NCBI GenBank assembly: GCA_965207565.1
Contig: CBDBMQ010000020.1
Coordinates: forward strand, 1-64,000
Direction of reading: 5' to 3'
DNA from: Bin80 sp965207565
GTDB lineage: Bacteria; Bacteroidota; Rhodothermia; Rhodothermales; Bin80
DNA length: 64,000 nt
The notes under the pieces were generated by a model. The model searched no databases and was not told the DNA's origin. It saw only the letters and a program-made list of their open reading frames with translations. A program made the position numbers and the translations under genes. Shown here piece by piece: positions 26,509 to 36,247 of this stretch; positions within the stretch are counted from its first letter, which is position 1; every line of letters starts with the position of its first letter.

Positions 26509-29500
26509 ATGGGAGCGGGGATGAAGAGTTTTGAAGAAATTCAGCGCGTTGATGCTCATGTAATTGAGCAGAAGATCCGTCAGCGATGGGAGTCTGAAGG
26601 CATCTTTCAGAAAAGCGTTGAGCTACGCGCGGGAGCACCGACCTATACGTTTTACGAAGGCCCACCAACCGCAAACGGGCATCCAGGTGTTCATCATGTG
26701 ATGGCCCGCACCATTAAAGATGTGTTCTGTCGCTACCATACCATGAAAGGGTGTCATGTTGAGCGAAAAGCGGGATGGGATACGCATGGGCTTCCTGTCG
26801 AGATTGAGGTCGAAAAAAGCCTCGGACTCGATGGCCAGGAAGATATTTTGCGCTACGGCATCGCAAAGTTTAACCAGCAGTGCCGTGAGAGCGTTCTGGT
26901 CTATAAAGGAGAATGGGATGAACTGACACGTCAGATGGGGTACTGGGTGGATCTTGATCATCCTTACGTGACTTTCGAAACGAAATACATCGAAACCGAG
27001 TGGTGGTTGATCAAGCAGATTTATGACAAGGGCTTGCTTTACAAAGGCCATAAGATTCACTGGTACAGCCCGGGATCCGGCACCATTCTAAGTTCCCATG
27101 AGGTGAGCCTGGGCTACAAAGAGGTTCAGGATCCAAGTATAACCGTCCGTTTTCGATCACTGGATCGGCCAGACACGTATTTCCTGGCCTGGACCACCAC
27201 ACCTTGGACATTGATTTCGAATGCAGCGTTGGCGGTAGGCGCGGAGATTGAGTATGTATCCGTCCGTTGTGCCTCTCTGCCTGAATCCAATCTGATTCTT
27301 GCCCGGGCCCGGTTAGAGATGCTCCGGGAGGAGTATGAAGTGGTCCGTACGATGCGTGGAAGTGAGCTTGAGGGCGAGCATTACAAGCCACTTTTCAGTT
27401 TTTTCAAGGACCAGGGTCACCATGCCTGGCGGATAGTAACTGCCGATTTTGTGTCCACCGAGGATGGTACGGGGATCGTGCATATTGCTCCTGCATTTGG
27501 AGCCGATGACTATGAAGTGGGACAAACGAAAGGATTCCCTGTCCTGAACCCGATTGATAGTCGGGGCCATTTTGCTTCCGATGTACCTCATGTGGGTGGG
27601 GTCTGGTTCAAGGATGCAGACCGACCTATTATTCGGGATCTGCGTGAGCGGGGTCTTTTGCATCGTGATGACAGCTATGTGCATAATTATCCTCATGACT
27701 GGCGAAAAGGGACTCCACTCATGAGCTACCCGGTGGAAAGCTGGTTTATTCGGACCACGGCGATTCGTGATCGCCTCGTAGAGCTTAACAATCAGATTGC
27801 ATGGCAGCCAGCATCTATTGGATCCGGTCGCTTTGGGGAGTGGCTGTCCAACAATGTGGACTGGGCGCTCAGCCGTCAACGCTTCTGGGGGACCCCCCTT
27901 CCAGTCTGGGTATCTGACCAGGATCCTGATGTCATCGAGGTGATTGGCTCCATTCAGGAATTACGCGAACGCTGCGGGAATCAACTGCCGGACAAAGATG
28001 AAGACATTGATCTACATCGCCCGTTTGTAGACGAGCTCACATGGCCTGCTCCAGACGGAGGGACAATGCGGCGAGTACCGGAAACCATTGATGTCTGGTT
28101 TGACTCAGGAGCCATGCCATTTGCACAATGGCATTATCCATTTGAGAATCAGGAGGCATTTGAGCGGAGTTTTCCTGCGGACTTCATCGCCGAAGGCGTG
28201 GATCAGACACGCGGCTGGTTTTATACGCTTCACGCGATTGCGGCTCTGGTGATGGATGAGGTGTCGTTTCGCAATTGTGTGATTGGTGGACTTCTCCTTG
28301 ATGCGAAAGGAGAAAAGATGGCCAAGACCAAAGGGAATGCGCTGGATCCATTTGATTTGATCAAGGAATACGGAGCGGACAGGGTGAGATGGTACATGAT
28401 GAGTAACTCCCCTCCGTGGGAGGATCTAAAGTTTAACGTCAATGGCGTGAAGGAGGTAGAGCGCAAACTCTTCAGTACGTTAATGAATAGTTACAGCTTC
28501 TTTGCGACGTATGCCAATATAGATGGCTATACAGGTGAAGAAGAAGCTCCATCTGTGATCGAGCGGCCAGAACTGGATCGGTGGATTCTCAGCCGGTTGC
28601 AGTCTACCGTGGAACTGGTAGATATGGCATTGGCAAGCTACCATCCAACCAGGGCGGCTCGTGCGGTTGAAAGTTTTGTCACGGATTTTTCGAATTGGTA
28701 CATCCGCAGATCTCGCCGGCGTTTTTGGAGTGCAAAAGCGACACGGGCCTCCGAATCCGATGATGATAAATGGGCAGCTTATGAAACGGTACATACGTGC
28801 CTTGAGACGACGGCACGTCTCATGGCACCAATTGCACCCTATTACAGTGAGTGGTTATATCAGCATCTTACGGCCAATACCCGGGATGCAGCCGAGTCGA
28901 TTCATTTGACATGTTTTCCCCAAAAGGATCAAGCGCTGGTGAATGCTGCACTGGAGGCGCGAATGAAGAGTGCACAGGTGATTTGCTCTCTCGTTCTCGG
29001 GCTGCGCAACAAAGCCGGTTTGAATATTCGCCAGCCTGTGGGCCGGATACTGGTGGTGGTGGACGAAAAATGTCGGGAGGAAACGGTTTCTCTGGTTGCT
29101 CCCATCATTTTGGATGAGGTGAATGCACGAACGATTGAGTACATTGATACTTCACACGCCATAGTTCGGCGAAGTGCCCGTCCGAATTTCCGTCAATTAG
29201 GTCGTAGAGCCGGACGGAATATGCCCAAGGTCAAGGAGGCGATTTTAGCTTTAGAACCAGCTCAACTGGAGGCTTACAGTGCAGGCGAGCAGGTCACGCT
29301 TACAGGGGAGGGGTTTGAATTAGAATTGCAGACGGGGGATATTGAGATTACAGCCGAGGGGGTTGAAGGGTGGCTGGTGGGTCAGGAGGATGGATATACG
29401 GTTGCTTTGGATACCGTAATCACGGAGGAGTTACTTCATGAGGGACTCGCTCGGGAAAGTATTAATCGACTTCAGAACCTGCGGAAGTCAGCGGGATTTG

Positions 29501-29697
29501 CAGTGACGGATCGAATTCATGTTGATTGCAAGGCAACAAAAGTTTTGCGCACGGCCATTGAACATTATGTTGACCGTATCAGAAACGAAACGTTGGCGAT
29601 TACGTTTAACTTTGTTTATTCCCCAAAGGGAGAACGTATTGAACGCTTTGATATTGGTGAGGAGTCGCTCACGCTGGGTGTGAGTCGTTCAGAGTAG
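26509..29697 (+). CDS. ileS: Isoleucyl-tRNA synthetase
   Basis: A 1,062-residue class I synthetase that charges tRNA-Ile. The HIGH motif is present as GHPGVHH (residues 57-63), followed by the KAGWDTHGLPVE motif; the second signature is KMAKTKGN (about residues 603-610) in place of KMSKS. A large editing domain lies between (LAWTTTPWTLISNAALAVG near 230). It lacks a C-terminal four-cysteine zinc finger, so by length and C-terminus it looks like the second (eukaryote-like) IleRS type, a group often insensitive to mupirocin; that property is inferred. Start may be 26509 or the ATG at 26521. The ileS-dksA-like-lspA order is common in Bacteroidota-type genomes. Confidence 0.95.
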   Translation: MGAGMKSFEEIQRVDAHVIEQKIRQRWESEGIFQKSVELRAGAPTYTFYEGPPTANGHPGVHHVMARTIKDVFCRYHTMKGCHVERKAGWDTHGLPVEIEVEKSLGLDGQEDILRYGIAKFNQQCRESVLVYKGEWDELTRQMGYWVDLDHPYVTFETKYIETEWWLIKQIYDKGLLYKGHKIHWYSPGSGTILSSHEVSLGYKEVQDPSITVRFRSLDRPDTYFLAWTTTPWTLISNAALAVGAEIEYVSVRCASLPESNLILARARLEMLREEYEVVRTMRGSELEGEHYKPLFSFFKDQGHHAWRIVTADFVSTEDGTGIVHIAPAFGADDYEVGQTKGFPVLNPIDSRGHFASDVPHVGGVWFKDADRPIIRDLRERGLLHRDDSYVHNYPHDWRKGTPLMSYPVESWFIRTTAIRDRLVELNNQIAWQPASIGSGRFGEWLSNNVDWALSRQRFWGTPLPVWVSDQDPDVIEVIGSIQELRERCGNQLPDKDEDIDLHRPFVDELTWPAPDGGTMRRVPETIDVWFDSGAMPFAQWHYPFENQEAFERSFPADFIAEGVDQTRGWFYTLHAIAALVMDEVSFRNCVIGGLLLDAKGEKMAKTKGNALDPFDLIKEYGADRVRWYMMSNSPPWEDLKFNVNGVKEVERKLFSTLMNSYSFFATYANIDGYTGEEEAPSVIERPELDRWILSRLQSTVELVDMALASYHPTRAARAVESFVTDFSNWYIRRSRRRFWSAKATRASESDDDKWAAYETVHTCLETTARLMAPIAPYYSEWLYQHLTANTRDAAESIHLTCFPQKDQALVNAALEARMKSAQVICSLVLGLRNKAGLNIRQPVGRILVVVDEKCREETVSLVAPIILDEVNARTIEYIDTSHAIVRRSARPNFRQLGRRAGRNMPKVKEAILALEPAQLEAYSAGEQVTLTGEGFELELQTGDIEITAEGVEGWLVGQEDGYTVALDTVITEELLHEGLARESINRLQNLRKSAGFAVTDRIHVDCKATKVLRTAIEHYVDRIRNETLAITFNFVYSPKGERIERFDIGEESLTLGVSRSE

Positions 29698-29731
29698 TCT
29701 CACCATATGAAGATAGAATAATTATGAAATC

Positions 29732-30160
29732 ATGGCAGCTCAAAAATCAGCCCGACCATCCACGAAACTCCCGGTAAATGGCCCCGCTAAGACGCTATTT
29801 GATGATGACTTACTGGCTCATTTCCGTTCGTTGATTCTTGATAAGCGCAAGCGTGCACTTGACGATATAACGAAGATGCAGGCTCAGATCAAAGACTCAC
29901 GCGAGCGATCTGAGAGTGACTCGGCGTACAGCTTCCACATGGCTGATGCGGGGACGGATGCAATGGAGCGGGAGAAGCTGTATCTGATGCTGGCTCGCCA
30001 GAAAAAATACATTGGTTATTTAGATCGGGCCCTTGAGCGCATTGATAACCAGACCTATGGGATTTGCAAGGTGACAGGCAATCCCATTTCCCGGGAGCGG
30101 TTGGAGGCAGTACCTCATACAGAGATTTCGATTGAGGCCAAGCTCAAGCAAAAGCGATAG
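29732..30160 (+). CDS. DksA/TraR-family protein with degenerate zinc finger
   Basis: A 142-residue protein. It has a coiled-coil hairpin (about residues 25-105) with the DSAYSFHMADAGTDAMEREK region, and a C-terminal finger-like segment YGICKVTGNPISRERLEAVP. Only one of the four zinc-ligand cysteines of classical DksA is kept. Related proteins bind the RNA polymerase secondary channel and modulate transcription. It sits between ileS and lspA (9 bases to lspA), the usual place of this variant in Bacteroidota-like genomes. Whether it works with ppGpp is not shown. Confidence 0.88.
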   Translation: MAAQKSARPSTKLPVNGPAKTLFDDDLLAHFRSLILDKRKRALDDITKMQAQIKDSRERSESDSAYSFHMADAGTDAMEREKLYLMLARQKKYIGYLDRALERIDNQTYGICKVTGNPISRERLEAVPHTEISIEAKLKQKR

Positions 30161-30168
30161 GTTGGTAT

Positions 30169-30780
30169 ATGCGGCTGTTTTGGATTGTAGCCGGGGTATT
30201 GATCCTTGATCAGGTAACGAAGGTGATCGTGCGCATCAATATGGATCCAGGCCATTTTGGTGCAATTGATCTTGTGGGAGACTGGCTTAAGTTCACCTAT
30301 ACCGAAAATCCTGGAATGGCGTTTGGGATTAATTTTGGTCCCGCGGGTCTGATCACGGCGTTTTCGATTATAGCTGCAACCATGATCATGATCTATATGC
30401 TGCGCGTTCGGGATGGCTATCTACCCTATACAGCGAGTTTAGCATGCATTCTAGGAGGGGCCATTGGGAATATTATTGACCGCCTGTTTTATGGAATGAT
30501 ATTTGACTATGGTCCTTTTTTTCAAGGGCGGGTGGTTGACTTCATTCACTTTGATATTTGGCATGGGCAGGTATCTTCATCCATTCCGCTGATTGGTGGA
30601 AGCTATTTATCGTTTTTCCCAATCTTCAATGTGGCAGATATCGGGATTGTGGGGGGTGTAATTGGCATTCTGCTCTTCCAGAAAAAATTCTTGAGCAGAT
30701 TGCACTGCTGCCAACCTGAAGAGGAGCCGCCCCCCCTTGAGGAGCAGTCTGTTTCTGAGCAGTTGTCCTCCGCAACGTAG
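30169..30780 (+). CDS. lspA: Lipoprotein signal peptidase (signal peptidase II)
   Basis: The 203-residue inner-membrane aspartic protease cleaves the signal peptides of prolipoproteins. The two catalytic aspartates are Asp104 in GGAIGNIIDRLF and Asp157 in FPIFNVADIGI. The opening DQVTKVIV motif and FTYTENPGMAFGI are standard. An insertion between the catalytic motifs (about residues 110-145) and a charged C-terminal tail make it longer than the E. coli enzyme, as in other Bacteroidota-type LspA. The window contains at least two predicted lipoproteins it could process. Confidence 0.95.
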   Translation: MRLFWIVAGVLILDQVTKVIVRINMDPGHFGAIDLVGDWLKFTYTENPGMAFGINFGPAGLITAFSIIAATMIMIYMLRVRDGYLPYTASLACILGGAIGNIIDRLFYGMIFDYGPFFQGRVVDFIHFDIWHGQVSSSIPLIGGSYLSFFPIFNVADIGIVGGVIGILLFQKKFLSRLHCCQPEEEPPPLEEQSVSEQLSSAT

Positions 30781-30949
30781 CCGCACGGTTTGGCTTCAAG
30801 CTTCCAGGATTCAGGCTGGAGAGCCCTCCGAAAGCCGTTTATAAAGGACAATCAGATGATTCTGCTCAGCAGGAATTGAGAGAGGAAAGGGGTAAGTTTC
30901 CCTGCTTCCAGATAAGGCGGCCAATTTTGACAAGCAGTGCCCTGCCTGA

Positions 30950-32260
30950 CTACTTGCTCCCCTGATCGACCATATAATCAATGGCCAGGCTTGAGAGTGC
31001 CCGTACACCGGTTATGAGCGCTGATTCATCCACGAAAAAATAGGGAGAATGATTTCTCGGGACGGTTTCTAGGTCTGCCTCTGGAGGGGCAATACCAAGA
31101 AAAATGAATAATCCTGGTACTTCGTTCGCGAAGTAGGAAAAATCTTCCGCCCCCGTAATCTTCGCGGCTTGGCTGACAGAATCCGAGACACGTTCCAAGG
31201 AAGGAATCATTTGCAGCGTTAGGTCCGGGTCATTGACCGTAACGGGGTATCCATAGTTAATTTGGACCTCAGCAGTAGCACCAGCGCTCATGGCAATGTG
31301 TTCAACTGTATGGCGGATCCGCTCTTCTATTTCCTCACGCACATCGGGTAGAAATGTACGAATCGTCCCTGTGAGCTTCACCTCATCCGGGATAATATTG
31401 CTGCGTACCCCACCATGGAAGGTGCCCACAGTAATGATGGAAGGTGTTGCAGTTACGTCAAGTTGTCGACTGGCGATGGTTTGCAATCCCAGTACAACCT
31501 GGCTGCCGACAACGATCGGATCAATTCCACCCCACGGCACGGCGCCGTGTGTTTGACGTCCTCTGATCGTGATGTGCAGTTCATCCGCGCTGGCCATGAA
31601 TGGGCCCGGCAAATAGCTAATGTGTCCGACCTGCTCTGGCCAGACGTGCAATCCAAATACCACCTCTGGAGTGGGATCTTCAAAGACGCCTTCACGAAGC
31701 ATAAGTTCTGCCCCACCTTCCTCACCCGCGGGTGCTCCTTCCTCTGCAGGCTGAAAAATGAATTTTATGGATCCCGGCAACTCATCTTTCATGGCGGCCA
31801 TGACGCTGGCTACCCCCATCAGAATGGCTGTATGAGTGTCGTGGCCGCACGCATGCATCACACCAACATCCATCCCATTGTACGTTGTTCGGACCTTCGA
31901 CGCAAAGGGAAGGTCTACCATCTCAGTGACTGGCAGTGCATCCATGTCAGCACGGAGAGCAACAATCGGTCCGGGTTTGCCCCCCTGCAGGAATCCGACT
32001 ACTCCTGTATGAGCAATTTCGGTTTGGACCTCCATGCCAAGGGAACGCAGGTGATCGGCGACGAGTGCAGCGGTCCGAAACTCCCGGTTACTTAGTTCAG
32101 GATTTGCATGTATATCCCGGCGCCACTCAATCACATCTGACTCAACAGACGCAGCATGCTGATCCAGGGCTTGATGAAGCGGCGCGCGCTCCTGTGCTTG
32201 CGCTTGGACAGAAAGCACGACCCCAAGTAAGGGGATAAGACATAAGGCGAAGAGTAGCAT
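30950..32260 (-). CDS. M20D-family amidohydrolase, exported
   Basis: About 436 residues from the ATG at 32260, chosen because it lies 1 base after the upstream stop and begins a signal peptide (MLLFALCLIPLLG to AQAQ). An ATG at 32275 is an alternative. Metal-binding motifs of the M20D group are present: HACGHDTHTAILMG, EEGAPAGEEGGAE and the closing TGAEDFSYFANEVPG. RRDIHANPELSNRE is the usual N-terminal signature. Relatives hydrolyse N-acyl amino acids or hippurate-like amides; the substrate is unknown. Periplasmic location is inferred from the signal peptide. It is downstream of the DUF5916 gene in one transcript. Confidence 0.92.
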   Translation of the reverse strand: MLLFALCLIPLLGVVLSVQAQAQERAPLHQALDQHAASVESDVIEWRRDIHANPELSNREFRTAALVADHLRSLGMEVQTEIAHTGVVGFLQGGKPGPIVALRADMDALPVTEMVDLPFASKVRTTYNGMDVGVMHACGHDTHTAILMGVASVMAAMKDELPGSIKFIFQPAEEGAPAGEEGGAELMLREGVFEDPTPEVVFGLHVWPEQVGHISYLPGPFMASADELHITIRGRQTHGAVPWGGIDPIVVGSQVVLGLQTIASRQLDVTATPSIITVGTFHGGVRSNIIPDEVKLTGTIRTFLPDVREEIEERIRHTVEHIAMSAGATAEVQINYGYPVTVNDPDLTLQMIPSLERVSDSVSQAAKITGAEDFSYFANEVPGLFIFLGIAPPEADLETVPRNHSPYFFVDESALITGVRALSSLAIDYMVDQGSK

Positions 32261-32261
32261 T

Positions 32262-34505
32262 TTATCGGAGAACATTAAAAAGTCGGCTGTATTTGATGGT
32301 GACCGTACGTCCCAAGCTATTCTGGAAGGGCTGGCTGGATTCACTCAAATCGTTGAAGACAATGAATAATCCCGTATTTGCAGACTGAAGCCAGCCCAGT
32401 CTCAGATTAGCAGACCACAGATCCCCTGCGCTGTCACTGTACTGAAATAGTCCCTGAACATACAGTCGGGGCGTAAATGAATAGGAAAGTCGAGTTCGAA
32501 ATAAGTTGACCACAAAATCCCCGTCTGGCAAGCGCACATCATTATATGACCAGTTAAACTCAGTGGTCAGCGCCTCGTTGGCACGGATCCGGAAGGTCGT
32601 TGACACGTTTCTACGCGTACCACCAAAGAAGCCTCCTAGGACCGCACGGGTACTGACACTCACTTTGCGTCCTTGATTGGTGATCAGTACGAGTTGTGCT
32701 TCTCTGTGGTCATAGGTACCAGCAGGGACACGCACTTTGCCTGAAATTTCGAATTCCTCCTGGACCCCTTCACGGGTGAGATTGATCCCAGTATGGACTT
32801 CAAATCCCCCCTTCCATTCAAAATGATTATCGATATGCCAGCGCCCTCCTTCCTGGAATCCCTTAAAGTCCCAGTACCCCTGGTAACTTACATGAGGTCG
32901 CAGTTCCAGGAGTCCGAGTAAGTTTTCCGGTCGCCAAGCATAAAGGATCAGACCGGTAAGTTTACGATATTCACTGTTTCTTCTTAGAAATCCAATCGCT
33001 GGATTGAAGTTCTCAGCAACCTGTGTAAAGGTCGTATTGATGCGCCATACATTGGAGAGATAGGATACATTCATATTGAATGCATGCTCAGCTCCGCTTA
33101 AGTGTGGTGAAAACGTTCGTGCAACGAAACCGGAAAGAGTCGTATACTGGCCGATTCCCCATCGCCCGTCTATAGCCACGGCCTGATTGTCTTCTTCCAC
33201 GGGTACGGATTCGCCGGCATCAAGATGAAGTCGGCTGGTTGCCATGATCCCGACTGCGGAGCGGTTTGACAGATCTTTTCGGATGCGCGCTACTGAGAAG
33301 TTTGTCCCGGCGGCAGTTTCTTCAACCTCGCGGGTCTGCATGGTTAGCAGGCCTACGTTGACTCCCCCAGTCTGTCCTGAAAGCCGGGTTCCTCCAAGGA
33401 TGGGAATCAGTTCTCCATCCGGTCCGATACCGATGCGTCGACTGAAAAAGAGTTCGACTTCCTGTCCACTGAACTCGGAGACACCCACCGAAAAAAGCCC
33501 TGCATTCTCGAGGAAGAAGGGGCGCTTCTCGGGAAAGAAGAGATTAAACCGGTCCAGATTTACTTGCTGTTCATCGACCTCAACCTGTGCAAAATCCGTA
33601 TTGTAGCTGGCATCAAGCGTCAGGCTTGGAGTTAGGCTGTACTTGAGATCCACACCAACCTCAACATCCGGGTCAACTTGAGGGTTCGCAGGTTCAAACG
33701 TTCGAGTGACGTTCCCGAGCGTATAGGGGACGATTTGGAGGTTACGGGGTTGAGGGACGATCAGTCCAGAGACATGGCCAGCTCTGGAAACTCTGCTGAG
33801 TTGATATTGTCTGGGCATGCGGGTCCAGAAAGAGCGTTCATTATGCCGACGGATATTCCGCTGAAAATTTACTCCCCATGTCTGCTCGCGTGTCGCGGGG
33901 AAGCGAATGGTTCGGAATGGGATCTCGAATTCCGCACTCCATCCATCTTCGGTCGTGCGGGTTTGCACATCCCAGGATCCATCCCAGTTGATGTTGAAGC
34001 CCCCACCACTGCCAGTCTGTTGCCGTGCGCCGAAGGCTCCCTGACCTTCATTGGTCACCTGTGCATCATATTCAATGCCAGCAGGGTTCGTACCAAAGAC
34101 AAAGCCATTCTGTCCGTCCAGATACGTATCAATGATCATCTGAAAACTGTCTGTTTCATCAAGCGGAGCATCCCGGCGGGTATCAGAGACGATGATCTCT
34201 TCTGGTTCACGATCATAGCAGATTACGCCCACATACAGTGCACGGTCCGTGTAGACCAGATGCACTTCTGTTCGTTCGCTTGAGGGTTGTCCTTCTTGTG
34301 GTGTTGTTTGCCAGAATTCAGTGATGGGGATTGCTTGTGCATAAGCAGGATCATCAATGATAGTGCCATCCAGTACGGGAGCTACATCTGTAAACGTCGC
34401 CGCCGCAACAGGTGTAGACTGCTGCTCTGAACCGGGCATTGAGGACTGGGCACTCACGAGCGTAGCAGGAACCAGCGATACGAGTAAGAAGCGAAGGGGA
34501 CGCAC
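32262..34505 (-). CDS. CBM9-like/DUF5916 outer-membrane protein
   Basis: The 747-residue protein starts at GTG and has a signal peptide ending near VSAQ. Residues of about 40-230 form a family 9 carbohydrate-binding-like domain (APVLDGTIIDDPAYAQA, YVGVICYDREPE, DSFQMIIDTYLDGQNGFVFGTNPAG, WSAEFEIPFRTIRFP). The rest is a DUF5916 barrel-like region (FFPEKRPFFLENAGLF, GGTRLSGQTGGVNVGLL) rich in alternating aromatic strands to the C-terminus. It is probably an outer-membrane protein with a periplasmic or surface binding domain. It is divergent from argH and translationally close to the amidohydrolase gene. No substrate can be named. Confidence 0.9.
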   Translation of the reverse strand: MRPLRFLLVSLVPATLVSAQSSMPGSEQQSTPVAAATFTDVAPVLDGTIIDDPAYAQAIPITEFWQTTPQEGQPSSERTEVHLVYTDRALYVGVICYDREPEEIIVSDTRRDAPLDETDSFQMIIDTYLDGQNGFVFGTNPAGIEYDAQVTNEGQGAFGARQQTGSGGGFNINWDGSWDVQTRTTEDGWSAEFEIPFRTIRFPATREQTWGVNFQRNIRRHNERSFWTRMPRQYQLSRVSRAGHVSGLIVPQPRNLQIVPYTLGNVTRTFEPANPQVDPDVEVGVDLKYSLTPSLTLDASYNTDFAQVEVDEQQVNLDRFNLFFPEKRPFFLENAGLFSVGVSEFSGQEVELFFSRRIGIGPDGELIPILGGTRLSGQTGGVNVGLLTMQTREVEETAAGTNFSVARIRKDLSNRSAVGIMATSRLHLDAGESVPVEEDNQAVAIDGRWGIGQYTTLSGFVARTFSPHLSGAEHAFNMNVSYLSNVWRINTTFTQVAENFNPAIGFLRRNSEYRKLTGLILYAWRPENLLGLLELRPHVSYQGYWDFKGFQEGGRWHIDNHFEWKGGFEVHTGINLTREGVQEEFEISGKVRVPAGTYDHREAQLVLITNQGRKVSVSTRAVLGGFFGGTRRNVSTTFRIRANEALTTEFNWSYNDVRLPDGDFVVNLFRTRLSYSFTPRLYVQGLFQYSDSAGDLWSANLRLGWLQSANTGLFIVFNDLSESSQPFQNSLGRTVTIKYSRLFNVLR

Positions 34506-34586
34506 TGCCGTGTAAGTAGTTAGACGTGATAATTTACGGCAAGGAGACCTATTTTATTCGATGGTAACAGGAAACGCATCCCTCTA

Positions 34587-36002
34587 ATGGAAAAACAACA
34601 TAGCACGGGTGATCCAAAGCGCATGTGGGGCGGTCGCTTTGTAGAAGAAACAGATAGACTAGTGCAGACTTTCGGTGCATCAATAGATGTGGACAAACGG
34701 ATGGCACTGGAGGATATAGAAGGTTCCATTGCACATGCATCAATGCTGATGTCTCAAGAAATTCTTTCCGAAGAGGAGTGCAAAGCGATTTGTGCAGGGC
34801 TGGAAGAGATTCGGGAAGATATTCTTGCGCAGAAATTTACCTGGGACCCTGCACTTGAAGATGTCCACATGAACATTGAGCACGAGCTGACCAGACGAAT
34901 TGGTTCTGTGGGCGGAAAGTTACATACCGCACGAAGCCGTAATGATCAGGTCGCCACGGATTTGCGCTTATGGCTGCGAAGGGCGGGCAAACAGATTGAG
35001 GCAGAGTTGCATACATTCCGGTCAACGCTTGTTCATCTTACTGAAGTACATCTGGATGTGATTATGCCGGGCTACACACACCTACAGGTTGCACAACCAG
35101 TTCTTTTTGCGCATCATCTGATGGCCTATTATGCAATGTTCAGCCGGGACTCAGAGCGCCTTTCTCAGACATTGGAGCGGATGAATGATTCGCCCCTTGG
35201 TGCTGGAGCTCTGGCAGGGACGGGGTTTGATATTGATCGGGCTGCAACCGCGGAGCAATTGGGATTCAAGGGAGTGGCTTTGAATTCGATGGATGCGGTC
35301 AGTGATCGGGATTTTGTGTTGGATTTCCTCTCGTTCAGCAGTATTGCCATGGTGCACCTGTCAAGATTAAGCGAAGAACTCATTCTGTGGTCTAGTCAAG
35401 AGTTTGGCTTTATCACATTGCCGGACAGTCATACTACGGGCAGTAGTATCATGCCCCAGAAAAAAAATCCTGACATGTGTGAGCTCATTCGAGGGAAGAC
35501 AGGCCGCGTGTGTGGTAGCCTCATGGCACTACTGATGACGATGAAGGGATTGCCTCTGACGTATAATAAAGACATGCAGGAGGATAAGGAGGGGGTTTTT
35601 GATGCGGCGGATACCCTCCGGGTGTCCCTCAAGATTTACTCCGCGATGCTTTCCGGCATTCAAGTGCATGCAGAGCGTATGAGGGCTGCTGCGGGTTCTG
35701 CGTTCAGCAATGCTACGGATCTGGCAGATTATTTGGCACGCAAGGGGGTGCCGTTTCGCCAGGCACATGATGTGGTGGGGCGTTTAGTTGCAATCTGTCT
35801 AAAAGAAGGAATCCCTCTGGAGTCATTACCAATTGAAAAGATGCAACAGGTGAGCCCTTTCGTTGAGGTGGATGTGTTGGAATATCTGGAGTTGGATGCA
35901 GTTGTGAATGCGCGGAACAGTCTTGGTGGAACGGCAACAAGAGAGGTAGAGCGACAGATCAAGTTTGCCCGAGAGCAACTCAAGCGTGAAGTTGTCGGCT
36001 AA
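34587..36002 (+). CDS. argH: Argininosuccinate lyase
   Basis: A 471-residue member of the fumarase/aspartase superfamily that splits argininosuccinate to arginine and fumarate. The opening MWGGRF, HTARSRNDQVATDLRLW and the superfamily signature GSSIMPQKKNPD (about residues 283-294, with the catalytic serine) are intact. The length is typical. The gene stands alone: no other arginine gene is nearby, and its promoter must lie in the 81 bases shared with the divergent DUF5916 gene. Confidence 0.96.
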   Translation: MEKQHSTGDPKRMWGGRFVEETDRLVQTFGASIDVDKRMALEDIEGSIAHASMLMSQEILSEEECKAICAGLEEIREDILAQKFTWDPALEDVHMNIEHELTRRIGSVGGKLHTARSRNDQVATDLRLWLRRAGKQIEAELHTFRSTLVHLTEVHLDVIMPGYTHLQVAQPVLFAHHLMAYYAMFSRDSERLSQTLERMNDSPLGAGALAGTGFDIDRAATAEQLGFKGVALNSMDAVSDRDFVLDFLSFSSIAMVHLSRLSEELILWSSQEFGFITLPDSHTTGSSIMPQKKNPDMCELIRGKTGRVCGSLMALLMTMKGLPLTYNKDMQEDKEGVFDAADTLRVSLKIYSAMLSGIQVHAERMRAAAGSAFSNATDLADYLARKGVPFRQAHDVVGRLVAICLKEGIPLESLPIEKMQQVSPFVEVDVLEYLELDAVVNARNSLGGTATREVERQIKFAREQLKREVVG

Positions 36003-36247
36003 AAATCCGTTGATCCAGTTCTACAGACGCAAGTGCCAGCGAAATGGACCATCGTCTGCTAGGCGGTATGCACCGCATCTGATTGGTATTATCAGCGTTC
36101 AGATCAGAGTTTTCAGATGCTCCCACAGATCAGCAACGTGACACATAGTTCCAGCCAATTACGACAGTTGAAGCCATGGTCTGGCAAGGATATAGGTCAA
36201 TTTCCGAATATGGCAACTCGCAGGCTGAACTATCTGAAAAACCTGGA

